This document shows, one piece after another, positions 1-13,100 of a stretch of 64,000 bases of DNA. A program made the translations under genes and the position numbers. The DNA comes from Brugia malayi (lineage: Eukaryota > Nematoda > Chromadorea > Rhabditida > Onchocercidae). The stretch lies in assembly GCF_000002995.4 (NCBI RefSeq), contig NW_025062479.1, forward strand, positions 24,859,221 through 24,923,220. The letters are read 5' to 3'. The notes below the pieces were generated by a model that saw only the letters and a program-made list of their open reading frames with translations, made no database searches and was not told where the DNA came from. Within the stretch, counting starts at the first letter, position 1. Every line of letters starts with the position of its first letter.

Positions 1-643
1 ACTAAAATTTACGGAAATTTACGGATGTGTTATGTTCAAATTTAAAGCAAACGTTTAACATTCATTTCTGGACGTAACCTATGTATTGTTAAGCATTATC
101 AATTTAGTATTGCATTTTATTTTTATTTTTCTTAATTTAGTAGTATGCACATTTTTTATACTCAACTTATCAATGAATATCTGATTAAAAAAACTTAACA
201 AATTATTGTTAATCGTAAATTTAAAAATTATTATTGTAAAAAAATCTTCGAGATAAATCACAGTGGTAGATTTATTCATAAATATCCAAAAAATTGTTGT
301 TTGCATATGCATATATTTCATCTTACTGCTACCAACGTCAATTCAACCCTATCATTTCGTCACGCTATCAGCTTTTATTGTCTTCTTTCAAATTTCTGAT
401 TAAAGGAATATCGTGTTTATCGCATAACATCATAAAATGACAATTTCAAAAATCGCTATGCAAACAGATCATTTATTTTTGAACAATATCGGTAAAACAA
501 AAACAAGATAAAACTTAACTGAAGAAAAAAAAAATAAAATAAAATGCAACGTTGAAGGTTGAAGTTAAATGCTCAAAAAAAAATAAAGAGGAGGAGCTCA
601 AATTTTAATCAAAATAATAAAAGTAATCAATTTTTTCTGACTT

Positions 644-678
<35 letters not shown>

Positions 679-744
679 AGAGAAAATGTATGTGTAGGAG
701 TAAAGTCAAGGTAGTCATTAATTGATAAAGTTAGACAAAAAAAA
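1..744. other. Intergenic flank downstream of LSM2
   Basis: No gene is visible. The stretch is AT-rich, with a T26-type run at about 649-675 just beyond the LSM2 stop codon. Short open frames here have no recognisable protein similarity and are taken as chance frames. Confidence 0.6.
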
Positions 745-1432
745 TTAGGCGGTAGCGGTTCTTTTGGCTTGCATAACTTCCTTCCTACTTGCATCCTGCA
801 GTAGCTGAGTATCCACTTGATCAGCAGGCAACTGCACATATCGTACAACAGATCCACGAATGAAGCAGTTTTTGACGGAAAGCATATGCGGATATCGCTC
901 CGAATCAGTCACTGAGATATCCGTCAGTTTCATATTTAGGTACTGATCAACAGAATGTAATGTACCGCAAATACTGCAATGAAAAAAAGATCATATCTTT
1001 TAATTGTAGCAGCAGCACTACAAATACTATCTATTTTTATTCCTATTCCATAACTGATAAGTTAAAAACAATACAAAGCAAGCATTTCTTTCACTAATTC
1101 TAATAACTAATTATTTTCTAGCCTTTAAAGAGAACCAAAATAATTTGTCACTTTAGAAAGGTATAAAAATAATGCAATACTAGTGTAATATCATTATAAC
1201 TTACCTCAGATCATTTTTCAATTCCACTACCACATCTTTTCCAACCAACGATTTGAAAAAAGAATAAAATAGCTGCAAAAATAAGATCTAATAATGAGAT
1301 TTAATTTTCATTCCTTTTTTGTTAATGTATTTAACCAAGTGTACAGATTGGTTTTCTTTCTCAACAGATAAATGACATCTTATATTTTTCTTCTTCCTAC
1401 TCATCATAATAAAAAAAAAAAAAACATACCAT
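745..1432 (-). CDS. LSM2: U6 snRNA-associated Sm-like protein LSm2
   Basis: LSm2 is a subunit of the LSm2-8 ring that binds the U6 snRNA 3' end in the nucleus and of the LSm1-7 ring in cytoplasmic mRNA decay. Three exons: 1430-1432 (the ATG alone, followed by donor GTATGT), 1205-1272, and 745-973. All junctions are GT...AG and the phases close exactly, giving 99 aa against about 95 in animals. The sequence is almost colinear with animal LSm2: LFYSFFKSLVGKDVVVELK, then ICGTLHSVDQYLN, KLTDISVTDSERYPHMLSVK and the Sm2 motif FIRGSVVRYVQLPADQVD. The C-terminal tail differs slightly. A start codon split off into its own mini-exon makes the gene easy to miss. The upstream neighbour on the same strand is TSEN34, 0.8 kb away. 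Confidence 0.95.
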
Positions 1433-1473
1433 TTCAACGAGCAATTCTAATGCATACCAAACAAGAAATGATA

Positions 1474-1478
1474 CCCTG
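1474..1478 (-). promoter_or_regulatory. Candidate spliced-leader acceptor upstream of LSM2
   Basis: Read on the minus strand, the sequence TGCATTTTCAG ends at about 1476, some 44 bases before the LSM2 start codon, with no matching donor nearby in a coding exon. TTTTCAG is the nematode acceptor consensus, so this could be a trans-splice site or the 3' end of a 5'-UTR intron. This is inference from the motif and position only. Confidence 0.35.
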
Positions 1479-2248
1479 AAAATGCACTACCAACTATGAT
1501 AACTCTGTTTAGTTTATGATAATATTAAGTACGTAGATTGGTTTCCTTTTTCCTTAAAATTTTCTACTTAAGAAACCTGAGACAAATTACAATCTTTCCT
1601 CCTCTCTACTTTTCTATAATCATTAATACTTGAAAGAATAGGCTCTCCAAATATGACAATTTTTACCTCTGTGGTTATTCCGACTATTCAACTCTTCAAA
1701 ATCCTACAAATAAGATAAATCAATTACTTCGAATATATTACTGATTATTTCATGCTCTACCAAAGAGTGGAAGATAACAGTAAAACGGAATAGCTAAAGT
1801 TAAACTCTTTCATTATAGACCACCAAAAGTAGCTATCATCAAAAATATATATCCGATATCAGATCTCACTGAACTGAAATAACAGAAATCAGACATTTAT
1901 GGTTATTTATTTAGCTTCTGCATTTTCAAACAAATGAATGCAAGATGCTACATTTATGACACAAAAGAAAAGGAAAATAGCATATTGAAAGGAGAAAAAA
2001 ATTATCAAGAAACATTTAAAATGTAACAAAATGAATAACAAACAACTTCTGTGATACGGCAGAAAGGAAAATTACGAGAAAGTTTGAATCTACTATGCAA
2101 ACAAAAATTCATCTAAGTTAATTCTCTAAATTCCATTCTTCACCTTTCATTTTCATGACATGCTAATTGTAATCTGACAGTTGCATTTCATTAACCTTTA
2201 TAATCAACATGATGTACCTAATACAAGTGTAACTAAATGAAATTGTTG

Positions 2249-4913
2249 TTATATGTTCTGAGATCGCTGAGGTTTCCACCAGGAATATTCAATATAGTAA
2301 GGTGACAAAGTATCAGGTGAAACAATAGCTAGTAAAACATGTTTCTTCACTTGAGAAGAAAGCCTTGAGAGAGCAATAAGATCTAAGAAAGATAAAGTAT
2401 CTTGTGAATCCACGCATTTCACTAACCACTTCGAATGATCCTGGAAAAAGTTTGAAAGTAAGAAAAATACTGATTTATCAACTATGGAGTAGAAAATGGC
2501 AGCAGTTAAAAAAATCCTAAATTATTCTAAAGCAATATTAGACAAAAGAGAGCCTCAATGAATAAAAAATAAAGAATAAAAGAATAGTAAAGATACTAAC
2601 CTCACCAGGAACAGATTCATAAGCAAGATAATCACACCCGAACTTCAAACCACACGTTAAATAGTAACCTCTACGCCACAAATCACGAAATGTGTTTAGC
2701 CGAATTCGGAAAACCGAACTTTCAGGAAGCGGTGGTCCTTCCATTTCTTCATATGCTTCTTCACGTGTATCATCTGTAAATGATTTGCTCTAATTACAAA
2801 GAGATGGACCTTCCAATTTTTTATCAAAAGTTTCTTAACCTCAGTTTAGTTTTCTCATCTTTACAGCTTCGAAAATAAGGAATTGAAACACTGTAAATTA
2901 GGAAACTCCAAATGAAAAACTAATGCTTTCAATAAACAACTTTAAAATTTAAATGCTAGTAATAGTATGGCATGCCATACGACATGCAGAATCATGTGAA
3001 AATACAACCTTTCTTTAGTTATGCTTGAAGAAGATAGCTAGCTGTCAATGTTACTCAAACAGACTCCATCATAATGATATGTGAATTAAAAAATTTATGA
3101 TATGCTAAAAACCAAGGTAGTAGATTTAGTGTGAAATTAATGTTAAAATAATCTTACACAATGGGAGAAACCAAATATCTCCTTGCTTATGGGTATTGTC
3201 ATGCTTCGATAGTTCCTTCACTGCATCGTCTATTTCGGAATCTGTAACTTCCACGTTAACAATATCACAGCGTCGAACCTAAAACACATTGAATACAACT
3301 ACACTTGTTTTCAAAAGTTCTACTAATTACGTCAGTCTTAATTCATTGCATGAGCATAACCGAAACACATGCAAACACAGCATGAGCCTTAATCAACATG
3401 AACAATAACATCCTCACTCAAAAGAAAGAGAAATTTTAAATAATATAACGAACAAATGGTCCAAATGTTTAGATAAACGGCTAAAAACTTTAATTCTTCA
3501 TTAATGACAGAAATGCCGAAACGAACGATATTCCCAACTGCGTAAAATTGACTTTAATCATAATAAAACCATAAAAAAACAATCTCAAAATTGAAGAATA
3601 TTAGCCTCAAAAATCTACCAAGCACTTCAGGAAATACAACTTCAAGATAAAAGTTCTGTACAAAAACCGATCACGTATACTCTGTGTTACAAACAAAGCA
3701 ACGTAATACAAATTCGATAAAATGAATTATTTTACTTATCTGAATATGAGTTTCAGTGTTGAAATTTTTCTATGACGAAAATTAATATCCTATAGGAATA
3801 AGAAGAAAAGAAACAAATAAGCTTTATTAATATATTAAATACATAAAGAGTGCCATATTCAATCCACCTTATGTAATTGTATTAAAAAAAAAAAAAAAAA
3901 AAGAAAAAACTTATCCAATACCTTAAGAGCTGCGGCTGTAGCTTCACTATTAGCCTGACGTTTCAGCTTCTTTGCTTTCCGACCTTTCACCATCATTTCA
4001 GCTTTCTTCCTTAATGCTTCATCATCCAACTGTATAGAATGAGGTCTTGAAAGTTCGACATTACTTCTTCCAGTAGGAATATCTTCCGTATTATTCTTAA
4101 GTTGTACCACCTTTGCGAGCCCAAAAGATGACATAATTAATGATCATAACAGCATGGATACAAATATGTCTCAGTTATGAAGTTAGGTAATTTTCAGCAG
4201 TCATTCTAATAATTAGTAGTAAGGTTTTTTCTTTTTTCTTTTTTGATTTTATTCAAGTAAAGAAACAGTATTAATTTCAATAGAATTAGTGAGAGAGGAA
4301 ATACTAACCATATTCACTAAGTACAGCCACTTGTTCCGGCATCAGAATAAATGGAGCTCCATATTTTCGAAGATCAGCACGTGCATTAGGAGAAGTACCA
4401 TATGCTTCAGCGATAATGCGGCATTCCTTCATTATTTGCTCCACCACTTCAAAATTTATATAAATTTTTTCAAAATGTTTGGAAAACAAGAATCAAACTT
4501 CATACCTGCTTAATGTCTTAATAACCACGCATTTTAGTTATTAGCATTTGTTTCCTTTTTGCAGCTCACTTTCTTTCTTATCACTAATAAAAAATCTCGG
4601 AAAACGTTTAACTTCAGCTAATCATATATCTAATATAAGACGTTCCATACAGGAATTTTCCGTCCTACACATAACCTTTATGTATAAATACATACATATA
4701 CATATACTAACCATTAACATCAAATACAAGAAATTGTGAATTCAGATATTCGATTCGCACAGGTACACATTTCATCGAAACATCAAATTCCTCATTCTTT
4801 GATGTAGAACACACGTCCGTCATCGAAATATCAGATTTCTCATCTTTCGACGTAGAACACGCTTCCGTTACTGATGTCATTATTGCATGTTTATCAGCTG
4901 TTATTTCATTCAT
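2249..4913 (-). CDS. TSEN34: tRNA-splicing endonuclease subunit Sen34
   Basis: Sen34 is one of the two catalytic subunits of the tRNA-splicing endonuclease and cuts the 3' splice site of intron-containing pre-tRNAs. Six exons: 4712-4913, 4309-4446, 3922-about 4121, 3158-3278, 2601-2773 and 2249-2440; predicted 341 aa (human about 310). The N-terminal domain has the Sen34 motif FILMPEQVAVLSEYG; a lysine-rich linker follows (KGRKAKKLKRQ). The C-terminal nuclease domain has FRDLWRRGYYLTCGLKFG. All three catalytic residues are in place: Tyr272 (LAYESVPGE), His280 (DHSKW) and Lys310/311 (SSQVKKHVLL). The junction of exons 2 and 3 fits the protein and the phase only if a non-AG acceptor is used near 4122; this join is unsure. 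The N-terminus has a duplicated acidic segment. The start at 4913 was chosen because a TTTTGCAG acceptor lies just upstream. Confidence 0.9.
4770..4875 (-). repeat. Coding tandem duplication in TSEN34 N-terminus
   Basis: A segment of about 54 bases is repeated once inside exon 1, giving the related peptides ACSTSKDEKSDISM and VCSTSKNEEFDVSM. It keeps the reading frame and lies before the conserved Sen34 domain, so it probably tolerates change. Confidence 0.7.
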
Positions 4914-4917
4914 TTTC

Positions 4918-4924
4918 ACCTGCA
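4918..4924 (-). promoter_or_regulatory. Candidate acceptor upstream of TSEN34 start
   Basis: On the minus strand the sequence AAACTTTTGCAG ends at 4920, and the ATG used here follows after GTGAAA. It may be a spliced-leader acceptor or the acceptor of a 5'-UTR intron. An in-frame ATG at 4937 lies before this acceptor and would be removed if the site is used. Confidence 0.35.
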
Positions 4925-4939
4925 AAAGTTTCCTCATTC

Positions 4940-6390
4940 CAGATGTCTTAAAGAAAATTTTTCCTCCTATTTTATTATTTATAAAAATATAGGACTAAGT
5001 AGACATTAAGTAAGTATTACTGCCATTAATAATAAGATTATGTGTATTATTTATATTCTTTTCTATTTATATATATATATATATATATTTTTTTTTATGT
5101 GTATTATTTATATTTTCTATTTATATATATATTTATTTATATATATTTTTTTTCTTATTTTTTTAAAATTATTTTTCATTACTTATAAATATAGGATTAA
5201 GTAGGCATTAATTAAGTATTACTGCCATCAATCACATATACAACAGATACATATTCAAAAGACGAACAGTAATTTATTCGTACCAATATCCAAGTTTCTT
5301 TACATTTGTCATACATACGTAACTTAACACACGTAACTATTATGATACGTAAAAATAGCACAAAATAAAAATGGCATTAAATATATGCACAGAAGCGCAG
5401 AAATTGTATGTTATACAAGAGGGTACGCCTAATTAGCGTAACGTTTAGCGTAACTTAACGTTATCAATACATTCGTCTTCGCTACACGTCCAACTTTCAA
5501 AGACTCCTCAATTACACAGTCTCTAATATTTCTTTCACACGTATAACGTCAAAGACTCCTTAACTACCACAGTCCCTAACATTTCTTTCATCTCGACCGA
5601 GAATCTCTTTTACACTTTTCCACAACCAACCAGAAGGAAATTTGGTAGTTACCAGAGTGAACGGGAAGGTGAAAGGTGAAAGGTAAGGTTAAAGGTCAGT
5701 TCCTGAATTTATCATGATGAGATGACAAGTATTCCCTGTTAAATTTACTCTAAGTATAAGTATATCGAGTAGATCTACCAAATTATTGTTGCAGAGTTAA
5801 TTTACCCACTTATTTCTTTTTTTTAGATTTCTCCTAAACACTCTTAGCTTTTCTCAATAAAGATAAAAATAAAGAAAAAAACGAAAAAAAACAAAATTTA
5901 AATTTAGCAAATTAATTAAAATTTATGATAGCTTCCACGAATGACCCTAATTCACAACTTCTTCATTTCCTTTCTAAATTTTTTTTTTTTTTTTTTTTCA
6001 CAACAAAAATAAATCAATGGAGAAAATTCTTTAAATTTTTTTTTTTTTTTTTTTTACTTATGAGAATATGGAAGATTGATTTTTTGTTTGTTTGTTTGTT
6101 TTTTCTTGTAGTGCACATTGTTTAGTAAACAATTTTATTTTCCACTCACAATTTTGTTCACTACAAAATGACAATATGACGGAATGAAAAAGTTATGAAA
6201 TGAAGAAGAGCGCTACTATTTGTATAATATACTTATTGATAATAAAATGATAATTAAATTCGTAGTATCATTTTGTATTATTTTATCAGTTGCTGTTTTT
6301 ATCAGTTTATAATCTTATCAGAAAACAGAAAACGGATCAATCAGATTAATCTTACTATAATCCAGACGCTCTTTTTCCTGCTTAACTTTG

Positions 6391-6423
<33 letters not shown>

Positions 6424-6851
6424 CAACAAATATAAAATTATTTTTTTTTTTTTTGACGACATTTTAATTTTCAACTGATAAAAGATACATATATATCATT
6501 CAATTTAAATAATTGTAGTATGCTTTTCCATTGAAAACCAATTGTTTTAGAAAGAATTATCATCAATCTTCAGTTCAAATTTATTGCTACATAGTTATTT
6601 ACTGTGTTATCTTTAAAGTTTTGAAGTTTGTTTTATCTAAGCAGCAATCAAAAAAAAAGCATTATTTTATCAATTGCTGTATTTTTATGATCATATCAGA
6701 AAACAGAAAACGGATCAGATTAATCTTACTATAGTCCAAACACATCATGTTTATATTTTAGTCTCTTTATCTGTACTATTCTATGAAATTTGAGGCATTC
6801 AAAGTTAAACTAAAATTATACCATCAAATCTTACTGCATTCTAGTATAAGA

Positions 6852-6892
<41 letters not shown>

Positions 6893-7170
6893 CGATGGAA
6901 AATGCTTAGATGTATTCACTTAATGTAATCTCTGTGTGTAAAATACATTGCAAAAAACATATCGATAAATTTCAATTTTTGAAATTTAACGAATTGAAAA
7001 CAAAAAAAAAAACGAGTAACTATGAGTTTTTCTTATAAATTTAAAATTTTATAAATCGCTAACTAATGACTTATAGAATATGAACAGTGTGGCAGAGAGT
7101 TAGTTTCCAGTAAATAAATTTAATATGGCAGTGGAGAAAATATCAACATTTTTGAGTGATGATAAAAAGG
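4940..7170. other. Intergenic region between Twinkle 3' end and TSEN34
   Basis: No gene was found. The part at about 5400-5760 is less AT-rich and holds an imperfect direct duplication of about 60 bases (5495-5605, marked by TCAAAGACTCCT followed by ACAGTCYCTAA), plus a purine-rich stretch of GGTGAAA units at 5668-5700. It could be the TSEN34 promoter region. The remainder has AT microsatellites (5065-5150) and A/T homopolymers. Confidence 0.5.
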
Positions 7171-10100
7171 TCACTTTGAGGATGAACTCGTTGGACCTGT
7201 TGATGATAGATCAATCAATGTATGTGTATATGTTGCCGGTTGAAAAATCATCTCAATCATATCATCCTCAACTTTTCTCTGACCATAACGATTTTTTAGA
7301 ATCTACAAAAAAACGAATGTTAAAAATATATTTTATTAGCTGAAAAAGAAAAAAAGAATAGTATTATAAAAATTTTTGTAAGGGTTTTGATGAAGAATTA
7401 TTTAAAAATTTCTTATTAAAAAATATTTGTTAGTATATTGATGATATTTTCATTTAAATAAAAATTTTCGCTGTTTATTATTAGTCAAAATAATAATTAT
7501 CGTTTTTTTTTTTTTATTTGTAAATGATATTATTATTAAATGTTATATATAGTTTGAGGAGAGCAATATTCTTAAAATAAATTTTTAACTCATTATATGA
7601 AATGGAAATAATGAAATATGGAATGTTTGTAACAAATACTTTAAATCTATTATATTTGATATGTATCTTTAGCAAAAACAAAACAAAAAAAAAAAAAAAA
7701 AAAAAAAACTCAAAAATAAAATTATAAATAAATTTTATAAATAAACAATAGTTTTGATATTTTGTGGATATTTTTCATTTTCAATTTTCATTTTTTCATT
7801 TTTTTGGAAAACTTACATATAAAAATTTGCGAAATCTACGTCGATCTGCTTCATCTCGTCGTCGTTGTATTGCAAAAACATTATCTGCTTCTTGTGTAAC
7901 TCGTCCTGAACCTCCAAAATGATGTACATCAAGATCTTCGCCACCCTAAAAAAAAGAAAAACCTTATCATTTAAATAGAAATCAATGTTTTTTCGCAGGA
8001 GTTACATAAAATTTTTCTTGAAATGATTTTTCTGCAAAAACATATGAAAATGATAAGTTAAAATAAGTTAAAAGTTAACTTTAAAATAAGTTAACTTTCT
8101 AGTATTACTTACGTTAGTTTTTCGAGGATGTTTTCTGCAAAATATATGAAAATGATAAGTTAACTTTAAAATAAGTTAACTTTCTAGTATTATGTTAGTT
8201 TTTCGAGGATGTTTTCTGCAAAACATATGAAAATGATAAGTTAACTTTAAAATAAGTTAAAAGTTAACTTTCTACTATTACTTATGTTAGTTTTTTGAGG
8301 ATGTTTTCTGCAAAACATATGAAAATGATAAGTTAACTTTAAAATAAGTTAACTTTCTAGTATTACTTACGTTAGTTTTTCGAGGATGAACTACCATTGT
8401 GATATGTGTCATACAATCAGTAGCAATACTTCGCATCAAACCAATAAAACGATCCTACAAAAAAAAAAAAAAAAAGTTTGACTTATTTTGAATACATTTC
8501 AAAATTATATATAATGAATCAATAACATCAATTATTAGAAATATTTTTTTGAAGATAAAAGTATAAAATTGAGAAGAATATACTTGTTGATGAAATCGTT
8601 CAAATGAATTTGCTGTTTCATCGTTTAGAATTGCAAGACCTACTAGAAATTGCAAATTATCAATGACAACATGTTCAATTTCACCTGCTATCACTTGATT
8701 TCTTATTGCCTGAAAAATAAACAAAAAATAAAATTTAATCTAATAATACAAAAAAATAAGAATATTTAATTCTAATTAATACACAAATAATTACAAGAAG
8801 AATGATTGATTATTGATGTATATATCTTAAATACTAATTTAATAATATAACTTAATAATTTTCTTATTGCCTGAAAAATAAACAAAAAAAAAAAAAACAA
8901 AAATAAAATTTAATCTAATAATACAAAAAAATAAGAATATTTAATTCTAATTAATACACAAATAATTACAAGAAAAATGATTGATTATTGATGTATATCT
9001 TAAATACTAATTTATAATATAACTTAATGACTGAGAAAAAAAAAAATTACTTACTAATTTTATAATATAACTTAATAACTGAAAAAAAAATTACTTACTA
9101 ATTTTATAATATAACTTAATAACTGAAAAAAAAAAAAAAAAAATTACTTCTACATTATTCCTAACAAATTTATTTGATTATATATATTAGAAATAGCATC
9201 ATTATATCCTTATAATTTAATTAGCTCATTTTTTAGATAAATAAAAATTTTTAAACATCAATATATATACTAATTCATACATTAGCAATTTGGCTAACAG
9301 AACGATTTCGGAATTCATCTGCTTTCATAATGATTAATTCGCCTTTTGTTCGTTCAAAACGATCAATCCATAATTCAACAGCTGGATGATGTTCTACTTT
9401 ATACAATGGTAATCTAAAAAAAAAAAAAAAAACAAAATAAATAAACAAATAAATAAAATTAAAAAAAAAAAAAAAAATAATAAAACAGTAACGTACAGTG
9501 AAACATGAAATGCATATATGCATGTTAAACACATACAAAATCACTAACATTCACATTTATAAGACATCACAAATATGCATTTGACGTTCACTGTACCATC
9601 AATTATTACTACTACTACTACTACTACCACCACCTTATTATTAAACGTGATAAACGTGATATCACGTTATTACGCTTAAATCTTTCCATCTCTAATGTTT
9701 ATTATCTTCTTTTTAAGCTTTTTAAATTTTTAACTTTTCTCTTTTTTTTTTTTTTTTAAAAAAAAGAATAGCATCATAAGTGCTTTTTTTTTTTTTTTTT
9801 TATGATGCGAACAGTGTGCGTCAAATGATTTCAAAAAAAAATATTTAGATGAAAAGCAAGCAAAAAATATTGAGTGAGAGTGGTAGTGCATATATACAAA
9901 AGTGATCAAATGTAAATTACATATATGTAAAGCTATAATAATAACTCATAATGACCTATATAAATAAATGATAGGTCATTATAGGTTATATAGGTCATTT
10001 GTAATGACCTATAAATCATTATAGCATGCTTACTTCATTCCATTATGAACTGTTCGAGATTTTGCCATATTACGTAGATGTGCTGGGCTAACAAAACTGC

Positions 10101-13100
10101 ACGATTAATTTTTGCATAATTCTTTTAAATCTATTTATTTTCTAACTCAAATATTTACAGGTCATTTGTAATGACCTATAAATCATTATAGCATGCTTAC
10201 TTCATTCCATTATGAACTGTTCGAGATTTTGCCATATTACGTAGATGTGCTGGGCTAACAAAACTGCACGATTAATTTTGCATAATTCTTTTAAATCTAT
10301 TTATTTTCTAACTCAAATATTTACAGGTCATTTGTAATGACCTATAAATCATTATAGCATGCTTACTTCATTCCATTATGAACTGTTCGAGATTTTGCCA
10401 TATTACGTAGATGTGCTGGGCTAACAAAACTGCACGATTAATTTTTGCATAATTCTTTTAAATCTATTCTTTTAAATATTTTCTAACTCAAAAATTTACA
10501 TAATGGAGCTAATTTTTAGATCATTTAATGCGATGTTAATAATCTTGAGGAAAAAAAAAAAAAAAAAAGTGCTAACAGTTATAACTATACCAAATTGTTA
10601 TAACTCTTTGTTCCATACATTAAAGTAGTAAATCTTTTTTCAAATTCTATGACAAAATATTATCATATTTTACTTTCTATAAGCTTAAATTGATAGCAGA
10701 GCAGAGATGAATTTATAATTTACAATTCTTATATTATTCATCTATAGCATGCTATTTTATCATCTAATATAAAATAAATATAAAAAGAAATCAAAAAAAA
10801 AAAAACTAACGCTGCAAATTGTACGAGCATCCATTTCAGAATTTTTTCATCCGGCATTTCAAAACTGCAGAATAGAGTACGAACCTATAATAAACAAAAA
10901 AAAAAAAAAAATTGATGAGAAATGTTAAAAGCATAAAGTTATTTTGTTTTTATAATTTATTGTAATCAAAAAAAATGCTTAAAAGAATAGAAAAAAAAAA
11001 AGCATGAAATGAAGTAATACTAACTCCTTGAACAAGAAGATCAAGAGCATATTCGCAAAGAAATGTTGTTTTGCCAAAACCAGTACCTCCTGTTATAACG
11101 GTCATCTCACCAGGTCGAAATCCGCGCATAAATCGATTCAACAAATCAAATCGTTTCCACTACAAAAAATATTTTAAAATTAAGATAGAATATTTTTAAG
11201 TACTAATTAATAATCACTGAAGTAGTAAATATCGATTTCTAAGTTCTAATCAGTAATTATTGAAGTAGTAAATATCGATTTCTAAGTTCTAATCAGTAAT
11301 TATTGAAGTAGTAAATATCGATTTCTAAGTTCTAATCAGTAATTATTGAAGTAGTAAATATCGATTTCTAAGTTCTAATTAGTAATCATTGAAGTTGTAA
11401 ATATCGATTTCTAAGTTCTAATTAGTAATCATTGAAGTAGTAAATATCGATTTCTAAGTTCTAATTAGTAATCATTGAAGTAGTAAATATCGATTTTTTA
11501 AGTCTAATTAATAATCATTGAAATAGTAAATATCGATTTCTAAGTTCTAATTAGTAATCATTGAAGTTGTAAATATCGAAAAGAAATATAAAATTAACAA
11601 ACAATTTTATTTAACATCTACACTAAAAATTACCTGCGCAACACCATTCATCTTCATCTGATCCTTAATTAGCTCAGATTTCAATTCACTTCGTACATCA
11701 ATTAATGATCGAAATCCTTTGCCACGTAAACGAATCGATTCATCTCGAATTGCTTTATTAATTTCACGTCTACGATCCGAACGTAACAATTCAATTGGAC
11801 GTTCATGATTGCTAAAAAAAAAAAAAAAAATGCAATGTAGTCGAATGATTGATTGAGAAATGTTTACATAAAATTGAATTCTTTATTAAAATTTAACTTA
11901 ATCAAAAAATGCATACCATAATAATAATAGTAATAATAACAATAACTTTATTATTATTTTCATTGAGATGAAAGTGATCAGTAATAGTATTAAAAAAAAA
12001 AAAAAATGGATTGCTAATTTGATAAACTTACTCAACAATAAAACAACGATTAGCATTCAATAATGATGCATAATCTTTTGCATATTTTTCCTGAACATAA
12101 GGAAACCAAAGATAAACCATATCGAAATCTTCCAAATATGGAAGTACACTAAAAAAAAAAAATAAATAAATAAAACAAAAATCATATTTTATCTATAATT
12201 ATTTATATTTATAATTTTATCTAGCAAATTTCAATGAAATAAAATTATAAAAAGAACAAAAATATAAAAGTAATCTATATTATTCGAGAAAAAAAAAAAA
12301 AAAAAAAATCATATTTTATCTAATAATATATTTATATTTATAATTTTATCTAGCAAATTTTCAATGAAATAAAATTATAAAAAGAACAAAAATATAAAAG
12401 TAATATATATTATTCGAGAAAAAAAAAAAAAAATAAACAAAAATCATATTTTATCTAATAATATATTTATATTTATAATTTTATCTAGCAAAATTTTCAC
12501 ACTAAAAAAAAAAAATAAATAAATAAATAAATAAAAAAAATCATATTTTATCTCTATATTATTTATATTTATAATTTTTATCTAGCAAATTTTCAATGAA
12601 ATAAAATATAAAAAAATAAAAATATAAAAGTAATATATATTATTCAAAAAAAAAAAAAAAAAAAAATAAACAAAAATAATATTTTATCTAATAATATATT
12701 TATATTTATAATTTTATCTATCAAATTTCACACTAAAAAAAAAAAAATAAAAAAATAAGTAAACAAAAATCATATTTTATCTCTATATATATTTATATTT
12801 ATAATTTTATCTAGCAAATTTTCAATGAAATAAAATTATAAAAAGACAAAAATATAAAATAATATATATATTCGAGAAAAACAAAAAAAAATAAACAAAA
12901 ATCATATTTTATCTCTAATATTTATTTATATTTATAATTTTATCTAGCAAATTTTCAATGAAATAAAATTATAAAAAGAACAAAAATATAAAAGTAATAT
13001 ATATTATTCGAGAAAAAAAAAAAACAAAATATATTTTATCTATAATATATTTAAAATATAAAATTTATATAAAAGAATAATTATAAAATATTATATAAAA

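Noticed and set aside
7125..7343. 72-codon plus-strand frame
   Set aside because: It is antisense to the last Twinkle exon (7171-7302), which splices in frame and matches the family.
10034..10096. Reading exon 16 from the TTAG acceptor inside it (frame [10 protein letters not shown])
   Set aside because: That frame runs into a TGA before the donor; the TGCAG acceptor gives an open exon with matching phases.
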